NCBI GenBank assembly: GCA_964529265.1
Contig: CAZGVW010000061.1
Span: forward strand, 1-9,257
Origin: CAZGVW01 sp964529265
Lineage (GTDB): Bacteria; Planctomycetota; Phycisphaerae; Phycisphaerales; UBA1924
Direction of reading: 5' to 3'
Length of the DNA: 9,257 nt
Each line of letters begins with the position of its first letter. Within the stretch, counting starts at the first letter, position 1. The notes below the pieces were generated by a model. That model was given only the letters and a program-made list of their open reading frames with translations. It did not search any database and had not been told where the DNA came from. The translations under genes were made by a program, and so were the position numbers. Positions 1-5,558 of this stretch are shown piece by piece.

Positions 1-1173
1 CCCGTCCTCTCGAACGCTCAATCGCGTCGCGGCGCGGCCGAAATCCAGCCGCGGAGCGAACTCCACGATGGCCCTGCCGCGCCCCTCCAGCCGGCGCACA
101 AGGTCCACGCGCCCGGCCCGCTGCCAGTGGCGGCCGCCGGAAACATCGAGATAGTCGATCGCGGTGAGATCCGCCCATTCCGTGCGAAGGATCAGCGTCT
201 TGCCGTCGTATGTCTGTTGTCGCGGACGTTCGCCGCCGCTCGCCGGCCGGATTGAGAAATACCCCGCGGTCGGCCCTCCCAGCAGTTCAGCGAAGAGCGC
301 CGGTGAATCGAGTCGCGGCGCGCACAGCCACGAAATGCGCCCCGTCGAAGTGACCAGCGCCACCGTGCGCAGATCGGAAAGCATCGAATGCTTCGCGATC
401 GGCTCGGCCTCGGCGCCCGCGAGCCACGCGGCCCGAAGCTCCGCCAGCCGCGCAAGCGCCTGCGCCGCCTCCGTGGTGTCCGCGACGCGGTAGCGCGCCG
501 CCGTGTCCCCCGGCCCAACCTTCACCGCGATGTCCGGGCCCGCGAGCGTGGTGAACGCGTCCTCGTCCGTCTCATCGTCGCCGAAGAAGACGGCCATCGT
601 CGCTCCCACCCGATGGCGGATCGCGCTGAGCGCAGCGCCCTTGTTCGTCGCCACCACGCTCAGTTCGACGATCTTCTTGCCGTGCCGCGTGTGCACGCCC
701 TCGTACGCCGCGGGGCCCGCCAGCACCGCCGCCAGCGCCTCCTCCGCCTCCTTCTCGTCCGCATTCCGGAAGTGAAACGTCACCCCCGCCGGCTTCTCCT
801 CGACGATGAATCCTCCGCCGCGGCGTGAAATCTCAGCGAGCTCCGCAGCGATCAGATCGCGCAGGGCCTGCTCCTCCGGCGAGAGCCGCGCGGCGAAGTC
901 CGGATCGAACTCGCTCCCATGACTCCCGACCAGGTGCACCTCGTCCGGCGCTCCGGTCAGCGCCGCCAGATCGCGCAACGCCCGCCCGCTGATCACCGCC
1001 ACGTGCGTCTGCGGCATCGCGGCCAGCGCCTTCAGCGCGACGATCGACTCCCGATCCGGCGCAGTCTGCGATGGATCGCTCACGATCGGCGCCAGCGTGC
1101 CGTCGTAGTCGCTCGCCACCAGGAGCACCGGCGCCCGCGCAGCCTCCCCAAGTCTCTCAAGCAGGTCGCTCAA
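1..1173 (-). CDS. otsB: Trehalose-6-phosphate phosphatase fused to a GH15 N-terminal domain (partial, runs off the window)
   Basis: The visible 391 codons contain no stop and continue past base 1. Residues about 15-250 are a HAD-type trehalose-phosphatase, which converts trehalose-6-phosphate to trehalose. Motif I is SDYDGTLAPI (nucleophile D22, acid/base D24), motif II is the ISGR of residues 61-64, motif III is K178 in TNKG, and motif IV is FFGDDETDEDAF with D199, D200 and D203. From about 258 the sequence becomes the start of a glycoside hydrolase family 15 protein: SMLSDLRTVALVTSTGRISW, then LCAPRLDSPALFAELLGG. This resembles bacterial GH15 trehalases and glucoamylases. The catalytic (alpha/alpha)6 barrel would lie outside the window. 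I chose a TTG start at 1173-1171 because it overlaps the otsA stop (TTGA) and has GGAGG (plus-strand CCTCC, 1184-1188) ten bases upstream; no ATG lies in frame nearby. The phosphatase call is very secure, the GH15 call is good, and its substrate is unknown. Confidence 0.93.
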   Translation of the reverse strand, partial: MSDLLERLGEAARAPVLLVASDYDGTLAPIVSDPSQTAPDRESIVALKALAAMPQTHVAVISGRALRDLAALTGAPDEVHLVGSHGSEFDPDFAARLSPEEQALRDLIAAELAEISRRGGGFIVEEKPAGVTFHFRNADEKEAEEALAAVLAGPAAYEGVHTRHGKKIVELSVVATNKGAALSAIRHRVGATMAVFFGDDETDEDAFTTLAGPDIAVKVGPGDTAARYRVADTTEAAQALARLAELRAAWLAGAEAEPIAKHSMLSDLRTVALVTSTGRISWLCAPRLDSPALFAELLGGPTAGYFSIRPASGGERPRQQTYDGKTLILRTEWADLTAIDYLDVSGGRHWQRAGRVDLVRRLEGRGRAIVEFAPRLDFGRAATRLSVREDG

Positions 1174-2561
1174 GCGCTGAGGGCCTCCAAAAACGAATCG
1201 GACCACCGATGCACATCGTGCTCCCGCACGATGCGCCGAAGCGACGTCATCCGCCGTCGCTCCTCGCGCGTCGAGAGCGTCAGCGCCCGCTCCAGCGTCG
1301 CGGCCACGCCGTCGATGTCATAGGGGTTCACGAGCAGCGCGTGCCGCAGCTGCTCCGCCGCCCCCGCGAACTCCGAGAGCACCAGCGCTCCGTCCCGGTT
1401 CACGCGCGACGCGACATACTCCTTCGCCACCAGGTTCATGCCGTCCCTCAACGGTGTCACCACCATCACGTGCGCCGCAAGGTAATACGCCGCCAGCTGC
1501 TCGTGCGGCACAGTCCGCCGCAGGTAATGCACCGCCGCGCGCCCCGGCTCGCCGTATTCGCCGTTGATCTTCCCCACCAATTCCTCGATCTGCCTCCGCA
1601 TGTCGGCGTATTCGGCCACCGATTCCCGGCTCGGCACCGCAACCTGCACCATCACGCACTTGTCCGACGTGATCGCCCCGCGGCGAAGCATCTCCCCGAA
1701 GGCCCGCAGCCGCACGTCGATGCCCTTGGTGTAGTCGAGCCGATCGACGCCCAGCAGAATCTTCCGCGATTCCCCCAGCCGCTTCTGCAGGTCCAGCGCC
1801 TGCGCCGCCGCCTCAGGACGCGCCGCAAGCGTCTCGAACTTCTCGAAGTCGATCGAAATCGGAAACGCCTCGACCCGCACCATCCGCCCGCCCCACGCAA
1901 GCGATGAGCCTGTTCCGCGCGCCCCCGCATACTGCCTCGCCGCCGCAATGAAGTTCTGCGCCGCATGCCGCGTCTGAAACCCGATCACATCCGCCCCCAG
2001 CAGCCCCTCAAGGATCTGCCGCCGCCACGGCAGCCGCGCAAACAACTCCTCCGCCGGAAACGGGATGTGCAGAAAGAACCCGATGCGCGCCTCCGGCCGC
2101 GCTTCCCTCAGCATCGCGGGAACCAGTTGCAGGTGGTAGTCCTGAACCCACACCAGATCGCGCGGGCGCATCTCCGCCGCCGCGGCTTCTGCGAACTTCC
2201 GGTTCGCCGACTCGTACGCCGCCCACCACGGCCGGTGAAACTCCGGGGTCCGCATCCCGTCGTGATACAGCGGCCAGATCGACGCGTTCGAAAAGCCGGA
2301 ATAGAACCGCTCGACCTCGCTCTGCACAAGCGCCACCGGCGCCAGACGCAGACTTCCGTCGCTCCACGGCTTCATCTGCGCCCCGGCGGTCCCCGGCCAG
2401 CCGATCCACGCGCCCCCGCGATCATCGAGCATCGGCTTCAGCGCCGAGACCAGACCGCCCGGGCTCGTCTCCCACCGCTCCACGCCCTCTTTCCGAACGC
2501 GCCGCACCGGCAGCCGATTCGCCACGATGAGCAGCCGCCCGCGATCCACTTGTCTGGCCAT
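1170..2561 (-). CDS. otsA: Trehalose-6-phosphate synthase (GT20)
   Basis: Cytoplasmic retaining glucosyltransferase that joins UDP-glucose and glucose-6-phosphate into trehalose-6-phosphate. The protein has 463 residues, close to the 474 of E. coli OtsA. Family landmarks appear in order: VANRLP (R16), SPGGL (33-37), IGWPG (53-57), Y87 and W96 of the acceptor site, VQDYHL (D141), FLHIPFP (H165), VEAFPISIDF (230-239), GVDRLDYTKG (R274, K279) and LRDGMNLVAKEY (D373, E381). All binding residues known from the E. coli enzyme have counterparts. The stop overlaps the otsB start by two bases, so the two pathway steps are translationally coupled. The ATG at 2561 has no clear Shine-Dalgarno sequence. 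The frame stays open for 36 codons upstream to an ATT at 2669-2667 preceded by a perfect AAGGAGG, so the true start may lie there (separate entry). The function is essentially certain and the start is not. Confidence 0.97.
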   Translation of the reverse strand: MARQVDRGRLLIVANRLPVRRVRKEGVERWETSPGGLVSALKPMLDDRGGAWIGWPGTAGAQMKPWSDGSLRLAPVALVQSEVERFYSGFSNASIWPLYHDGMRTPEFHRPWWAAYESANRKFAEAAAAEMRPRDLVWVQDYHLQLVPAMLREARPEARIGFFLHIPFPAEELFARLPWRRQILEGLLGADVIGFQTRHAAQNFIAAARQYAGARGTGSSLAWGGRMVRVEAFPISIDFEKFETLAARPEAAAQALDLQKRLGESRKILLGVDRLDYTKGIDVRLRAFGEMLRRGAITSDKCVMVQVAVPSRESVAEYADMRRQIEELVGKINGEYGEPGRAAVHYLRRTVPHEQLAAYYLAAHVMVVTPLRDGMNLVAKEYVASRVNRDGALVLSEFAGAAEQLRHALLVNPYDIDGVAATLERALTLSTREERRRMTSLRRIVREHDVHRWSDSFLEALSA

Positions 2562-2641
2562 CGTGCGCGCAAGCTTCGCCTCGACCGTGGCCGAGGCGTG
2601 TCGTTCGCCGGCTTCAAGCAGGCCGACTGTGGCTTTCGCCG

Positions 2642-2659
2642 CCAGATCCCCGGATCTGG
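2642..2659. repeat. Perfect 8-bp inverted repeat in the otsA leader
   Basis: CCAGATCC (2642-2649) and GGATCTGG (2652-2659) are perfect inverse complements separated by CC. The site is 81 bases before the otsA ATG, or just inside the coding region if the ATT start is used. Such an 18-base palindrome suits a dimeric regulator's operator or a very tight hairpin. No promoter elements could be placed around it with confidence. Confidence 0.4.
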
Positions 2660-2666
2660 ATGCGGA

Positions 2667-2684
2667 AATGGCGCGCTCCTCCTT
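2667..2684 (-). promoter_or_regulatory. Strong Shine-Dalgarno sequence with an in-frame ATT: possible alternative otsA start
   Basis: On the minus strand AAGGAGGAG (2684-2676) contains a full seven-base match to the usual 16S anti-Shine-Dalgarno. Eight bases after AAGGAGG comes ATT (2669-2667), in frame with otsA and 36 codons before its ATG. No ATG, GTG or TTG lies at a usable distance from this site in any frame. Upstream in the same frame, eight codons before the ATT, is a TAA stop. The intervening codons read as an ordinary Ala/Glu-rich stretch (for example AKATVGLLEAGERHASATVE). ATT is a rare but real initiation codon, as in E. coli infC. Confidence 0.45.
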
Positions 2685-2695
2685 GCGATTGACTT

Positions 2696-2712
2696 ATCGG
2701 TGAAGAACCGAT
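2696..2712. repeat. Small hairpin between the sigma-factor gene and otsA
   Basis: ATCGGT (2696-2701) and ACCGAT (2707-2712) form a perfect 6-bp stem around five bases. On the transcribed minus strand it lies 12 bases before the AAGGAGG site of the otsA leader. No T-run follows, so it is not a classical terminator; it may be a leader hairpin or chance. Confidence 0.3.
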
Positions 2713-2781
2713 GGTAGCCCGAAATCGCTCGCGCCGCCACCTCGCCGCAGAGTCTTCATGCGCGCACGTATGAACGTCCGC

Positions 2782-3372
2782 TCATTCTCCCGCAGAATCC
2801 TCGATCGAATCCGCGCCCAGTTCCTTGTGCAGTCGCGCTCGGATGTACCGCCACCGGCGCTCCACCGTGCGCCCCGATATGTCCAGGGCCTGCCCGATCT
2901 GCTCCGACGTCAGCCCCGCAAAAAACCGCAGCATCACGATCTGGTGATCAACCTCATCCTCCGTCGCCAGCCGCTTCAGCGCCTCATCCAGCGCCAGCAT
3001 GTCCGTCGCCGGAGCGTCAAGCCGCAGATCCGATTCATCCGCCTCCACGCGCTTCCGCCCGCCGCCGTGCTTCAGCGCCGCCTTCCGCCGCGCCTGCTCC
3101 ACCAGGATGTCCCGCATCGCCTGCGCCGCCGCGGCAAAGAAGTGCCCGCGATGATCCCATCCCGGGTCCTCCCCCCCCACCACCCGCATGTACGCCTCAT
3201 GCACCAGCGCCGTCGGCTGCAGCGTGTTCCCCGGCGGCGTCCGCGCCAGCCGCGCCCGCGCCAGTTTCCGCAACTCGTCATACACCGCGGGCAACAGCCG
3301 CTCCGCGGCCAGGCGATCACCCTGCCCCGCGGCCTGCAGCAGCCGTGTCACGGTGTCGAGCGATTCGTCCAC
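2782..3372 (-). CDS. ECF-like RNA polymerase sigma factor (Sigma70_ECF / TIGR02999 type)
   Basis: A 196-residue alternative sigma factor that would direct RNA polymerase to a specific promoter set. Region 2 spans about residues 20-98 and includes the diagnostic LQPTALVHEAYMRV (51-64), then HFFAAAAQAMRDILVEQARR (77-96). Region 4 spans about 127-185, with LKRLATEDEVDHQIVMLRFF (132-151) and the helix-turn-helix LTSEQIGQALDISGRTVERR (154-173). The start is GTG at 3372-3370 with GGAGG (plus-strand CCTCC, 3377-3381) four bases upstream; a TGA lies in frame shortly before it, so no longer start exists. In planctomycetes relatives of this family often sit beside a Ser/Thr kinase. Here otsA follows on the same strand after 220 bases (112 to the possible ATT start), which suggests, without proving, a link to trehalose synthesis. 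No anti-sigma factor is visible. It does not resemble SigE/RpoE-type ECF factors. Confidence 0.93.
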   Translation of the reverse strand: MDESLDTVTRLLQAAGQGDRLAAERLLPAVYDELRKLARARLARTPPGNTLQPTALVHEAYMRVVGGEDPGWDHRGHFFAAAAQAMRDILVEQARRKAALKHGGGRKRVEADESDLRLDAPATDMLALDEALKRLATEDEVDHQIVMLRFFAGLTSEQIGQALDISGRTVERRWRYIRARLHKELGADSIEDSAGE

Positions 3373-3485
3373 GGGCCCTCCGAGCCTGCCGGCGCCCTCA
3401 TTCGGCGTCCTTCAATGATTCCGATCCCGCCGACTTCACGCAAGCGGGAAGCATCAAATGGCCGCCCCCACCCGAAAAGAGATCG

Positions 3486-4292
3486 TCATCCGCCGACCGC
3501 GCTCCGCCGCGACCCGGCCGCCTGCTTCTTCGACTTCTTCTTCATCGGCCGCTTCTTCTTCGGCCCCCCCGCCGCCTTCTGCTTCGAAAGATCCCTCAGC
3601 GCGTCCTTCCCCACCCACCGCGCCGCCGCGTCCGATGAGCCCGCAAGCCGCTCCGCAACCTCCATCGCCCCCGAATGAAGTTCGCCGCCGCGCCTCCCGA
3701 TGGCCCGCAGCGCCCAACTCACCCCCTTCTTGACGAAGTTCCGGTCGTCCGTCGCCGCGCGCTCCACGAGCGGAAGACACCGCGCGAACCACGCCTCATC
3801 CGCGTCCTTCCGGTGCAGCGCCAGGCACGCCAGCAGCGCGAACGCCGCCCGCTTCACGAACTCATCGCGCCGCCCCGACCACTGCTCCACCTTCCGGAAC
3901 GCATGCGGCGTCCGATCGAACAGATGAAAGCACACCGTGTCGCAGATGCCCCAGTTATCGAAATCCTTCGACCACCGATCCATCTGCGCCGCCGTCACGC
4001 GCTCCGGCGCCTCCACGAACGCCGCCACCATGCGCGCCTCGTACCACCCCGTCTCCCACAGCGCCTCCGCAAGATCGTGACTCCGCCCCAGCCGCTTCGC
4101 CAGCGCCTGCATCGCCGACATCGATACGCCGAACGCCTTGTCCGTGTGGACGCCGTACCTCGGGCCCATCTCGTCGCGCATGCGCTTCGAGCCGAGCCGC
4201 TTCAACTCCGCAACCACCGCCTCCGCCTGGGCCTCCGCCGGTTCCCCGCCCGCGCTCACTCGCCCCCTCGCTCCGGCCTTGCTCCGCGCCAT
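3486..4292 (-). CDS. DNA alkylation repair protein (AlkD-like HEAT-repeat DNA glycosylase)
   Basis: A 268-residue protein of the AlkD family (COG4912 type), which excises positively charged alkylated bases such as N3- and N7-alkylpurines using an all-helical HEAT-like fold. Residues about 20-235 cover the domain: RYGVHTDKAFGVSM (45-58), WETGWYEARMVA (79-90), FDNWGICDTVCFHLF (111-125) and FVKKGVSWALRAIGRRG (186-202). By my alignment W114, D118 and W193 match W109, D113 and W187 of Bacillus cereus AlkD, so the active site looks intact. The C-terminus (about 238-258) is a lysine-rich tail, perhaps DNA-binding. I chose ATG at 4292 because GGGAG lies six bases upstream; an ATG at 4298 directly abuts that motif. 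The frame is open far upstream (to 4739), but that part is Gly/Glu-rich low complexity opposite another feature and is not coding. It is followed after 113 bases by the sigma-factor gene on the same strand. Confidence 0.93.
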   Translation of the reverse strand: MARSKAGARGRVSAGGEPAEAQAEAVVAELKRLGSKRMRDEMGPRYGVHTDKAFGVSMSAMQALAKRLGRSHDLAEALWETGWYEARMVAAFVEAPERVTAAQMDRWSKDFDNWGICDTVCFHLFDRTPHAFRKVEQWSGRRDEFVKRAAFALLACLALHRKDADEAWFARCLPLVERAATDDRNFVKKGVSWALRAIGRRGGELHSGAMEVAERLAGSSDAAARWVGKDALRDLSKQKAAGGPKKKRPMKKKSKKQAAGSRRSAVGG

Positions 4293-4317
4293 GCCCATCT
4301 CCCGATCGCCGCGCGCC

Positions 4318-4350
4318 CCAGCCGCCACTACCCATTCACGCCGCGGCTGG
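4318..4350. repeat. Inverted repeat upstream of alkD
   Basis: CCAGCCGC (4318-4325) and GCGGCTGG (4343-4350) are perfect 8-bp inverse complements with 17 bases between them. The pair lies 26 bases upstream of the alkD start, in the gap between this minus-strand gene and the plus-strand monooxygenase remnant. It could be an operator, but GC-rich 8-bp pairs arise by chance in such DNA. Confidence 0.25.
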
Positions 4351-4383
4351 CGCAACCATAACTCCCCCTCAGGAACCGCGCCC

Positions 4384-4800
4384 CTGACCCCCCACACCGA
4401 TCCCCACACCGATCTCGATGTCCTCATCGTCGGCGCCGGACCCACCGGCCTGATGCTCGCCAACCAACTCGCCCGCCGCGAAGACCTCTTCGCGCAACTC
4501 GACGACACACGCTTCACCCTCCTCATCTTCAACGACCCCGCCGCCTCCCCGCGCGCACCCCCCACCCAATCCCCCTCCCCGGCCACCTCGCCGACCTCAT
4601 CCGCACACTCGCCATCCCCACCGACCCCTCCAACACCCAAGCCCTCACCCGCGCCCACATCTCCTGCCTCTCCTTCTTCCTCCTCCGCCCCGACGGCCAC
4701 ATCGCCCTCGCCGGCGCCCACCCCCACCCCCGCAGCCATCGACCGCTACTTCGCCGAGCGCATCCACCTGCGAATGTGGTCCGATAACCTCAGAATCCGC
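4384..4800 (+). pseudogene. Remnant of a FAD-dependent monooxygenase (aromatic hydroxylase, PheA/TfdB type)
   Basis: The frame at 4411-4479 encodes DVLIVGAGPTGLMLANQLAR, the N-terminal FAD-binding (GxGxxG) start of the PF01494 monooxygenases. Directly after it comes LDDTRFTLLIFN, which resembles the thioredoxin-like C-terminal region of phenol-hydroxylase-type members (usually about 500-600 residues). Some 400 residues between the two are missing. After about 4555 the sense shifts to another frame (4563-4730), giving GHLADLIRTLAIP and FFLLRPDGHIALAGAHPHP, again a typical C-terminal signature. After the C-run at 4721-4731 it returns to the first frame as PAAIDRYFAERIHL (to about 4780). There is no ATG at the expected N-terminus; CTG (4384) or lost initiation is likely. 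Both shifts lie in poly-C tracts, so sequencing error could explain them but not the internal deletion. Codon use is C-ending like the neighbouring GNAT gene, so it looks like a resident gene that has decayed. Confidence 0.75.
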
Positions 4801-4809
4801 AAACTCCCC

Positions 4810-4838
4810 TTGACCACCAACTCAACCGATAGTAGACT
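4810..4838 (+). promoter_or_regulatory. Sigma-70-like promoter of the toxin-antitoxin operon
   Basis: TTGACC (4810-4815) and TAGACT (4833-4838) are separated by 17 bases, with five and four of six matches to the sigma-70 consensus. The stretch is much richer in A/T than the DNA around it. Transcription would begin near 4845, leaving a leader of only about 15 bases before the antitoxin ATG (4860). That leader has no Shine-Dalgarno sequence. Confidence 0.6.
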
Positions 4839-4855
4839 AGTCTACGACTGGTCTA
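4832..4855. promoter_or_regulatory. Operator: perfect 14-bp palindrome plus a second phased copy
   Basis: GTAGACTAGTCTAC (4832-4845) is a perfect palindrome overlapping the -10 element. Its core GACTAGTCTA (4835-4844) recurs as GACTGGTCTA (4846-4855) with one change, offset by 11 bases, about one helical turn. Paired sites on one DNA face over the promoter are what is expected for cooperative binding of a Phd/YefM antitoxin, or its complex with the toxin, for autoregulation. Binding is inferred. Confidence 0.6.
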
Positions 4856-4859
4856 ACCC

Positions 4860-5117
4860 ATGAAGCCCATCAAGCAATCCCAAGTCGGCGCCTACGAGGC
4901 CAAAACCCACTTCTCCGAACTCCTCGAACGCGTCGAGCACGGCGAAGAGGTCACCATTACCCGCCATGGCGCTCCCGTCGCTCGAATGGTTCCGCTGCGA
5001 CGCATATCCACGCCCGCGGAACGTCGGGTCGCCATCGAAGCCATGCGCCGCGCTGCCCGAGGCCGGTCGCTTGGCGGGCTCAAGATTCGCGACCTCATCG
5101 AAGAAGGACGCAGGTGA
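4860..5117 (+). CDS. Type II antitoxin, Phd/YefM family
   Basis: An 85-residue antitoxin. The N-terminal half is the Phd/YefM DNA-binding dimerisation domain: VGAYEAKTHFSELLERVEHG (9-28) followed by EEVTITRHGAPVARMVPLR (29-47), the family's most conserved stretch. The C-terminal part (about 50-85, Arg-rich, ending KIRDLIEEGRR) should be the flexible segment that wraps and neutralises the toxin. Its stop overlaps the GTG start of the toxin gene (GTGA, 5114-5117), so the toxin should be translated by coupling after the antitoxin. The promoter with its palindromic operator lies directly upstream, consistent with autorepression. VapB is a functional label only, as the fold is Phd/YefM-like rather than AbrB-like. 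Confidence 0.92.
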   Translation: MKPIKQSQVGAYEAKTHFSELLERVEHGEEVTITRHGAPVARMVPLRRISTPAERRVAIEAMRRAARGRSLGGLKIRDLIEEGRR

Positions 5118-5548
5118 GCGCCGAAGCAATCATCATCGATTGCTCCATCACCATGTCGTGGTGCTTCGAAGACGAATCGCCCCCTGCATCCATGCAGGTC
5201 CTTGATCGCCTTGCGGACGGCGCAGCGCTTGTGCCTCCCCACTGGTTCCTTGAGGTTGCCAACGTCCTCGCCATGGCCGAGAAGCGCAACCGCATCACCG
5301 CCGCTGCCGCGACTGAGTTCCTCAACCTCCTTCAGACGCTCGATATCGAGGTGGATGACCAAGGCCCCTCCCGAACCTTCGCCCACGTGCTCCCCCTCTG
5401 CCGCGCGCACGGCCTCACCAGTTACGACGCCGCGTACCTCGAACTCGCCCTCCGCCGCGCCCTGCCGCTCGCCACACTTGACGAGCAACTCCAGAAAGCC
5501 GCGGCCGCCATGGGTGTGCGAACCGCCGGCGCCCCCCCGGCGTCATAA
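5114..5548 (+). CDS. vapC: PIN-domain ribonuclease toxin (VapC family)
   Basis: A 144-residue PIN-domain protein, the usual size for VapC. Members are Mg2+-dependent ribonucleases that typically cut tRNA or rRNA and stop translation when the antitoxin is degraded. Acidic metal-binding residues are at the expected places: D9 in IIIDCSI, E47 in FLEVANVL, D105 in LTSYDAAYLELA and D123 in LATLDEQL. It starts with GTG overlapping the antitoxin stop by four bases. Codon use is more mixed than in the strongly C-ending GNAT gene downstream, compatible with a mobile module that arrived separately. The RNA target cannot be read from the sequence. Confidence 0.92.
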   Translation: MSAEAIIIDCSITMSWCFEDESPPASMQVLDRLADGAALVPPHWFLEVANVLAMAEKRNRITAAAATEFLNLLQTLDIEVDDQGPSRTFAHVLPLCRAHGLTSYDAAYLELALRRALPLATLDEQLQKAAAAMGVRTAGAPPAS

Positions 5549-5558
5549 TCCCGCGGCT

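Noticed and set aside
1071..3678. Long plus-strand Arg/Pro/His-rich open frames (1071-1907, 1965-2717, 2758-3678)
   Set aside because: They are antisense shadows of otsA, the sigma factor and alkD, created by G/C-ending codons; no start signals or domain motifs.
4299..4739. Upstream extension of the alkD frame (Gly/Glu/Val-rich)
   Set aside because: Low-complexity reading opposite the C-rich monooxygenase remnant; the AlkD domain begins after 4292, where a GGGAG ribosome-binding site and ATG exist.
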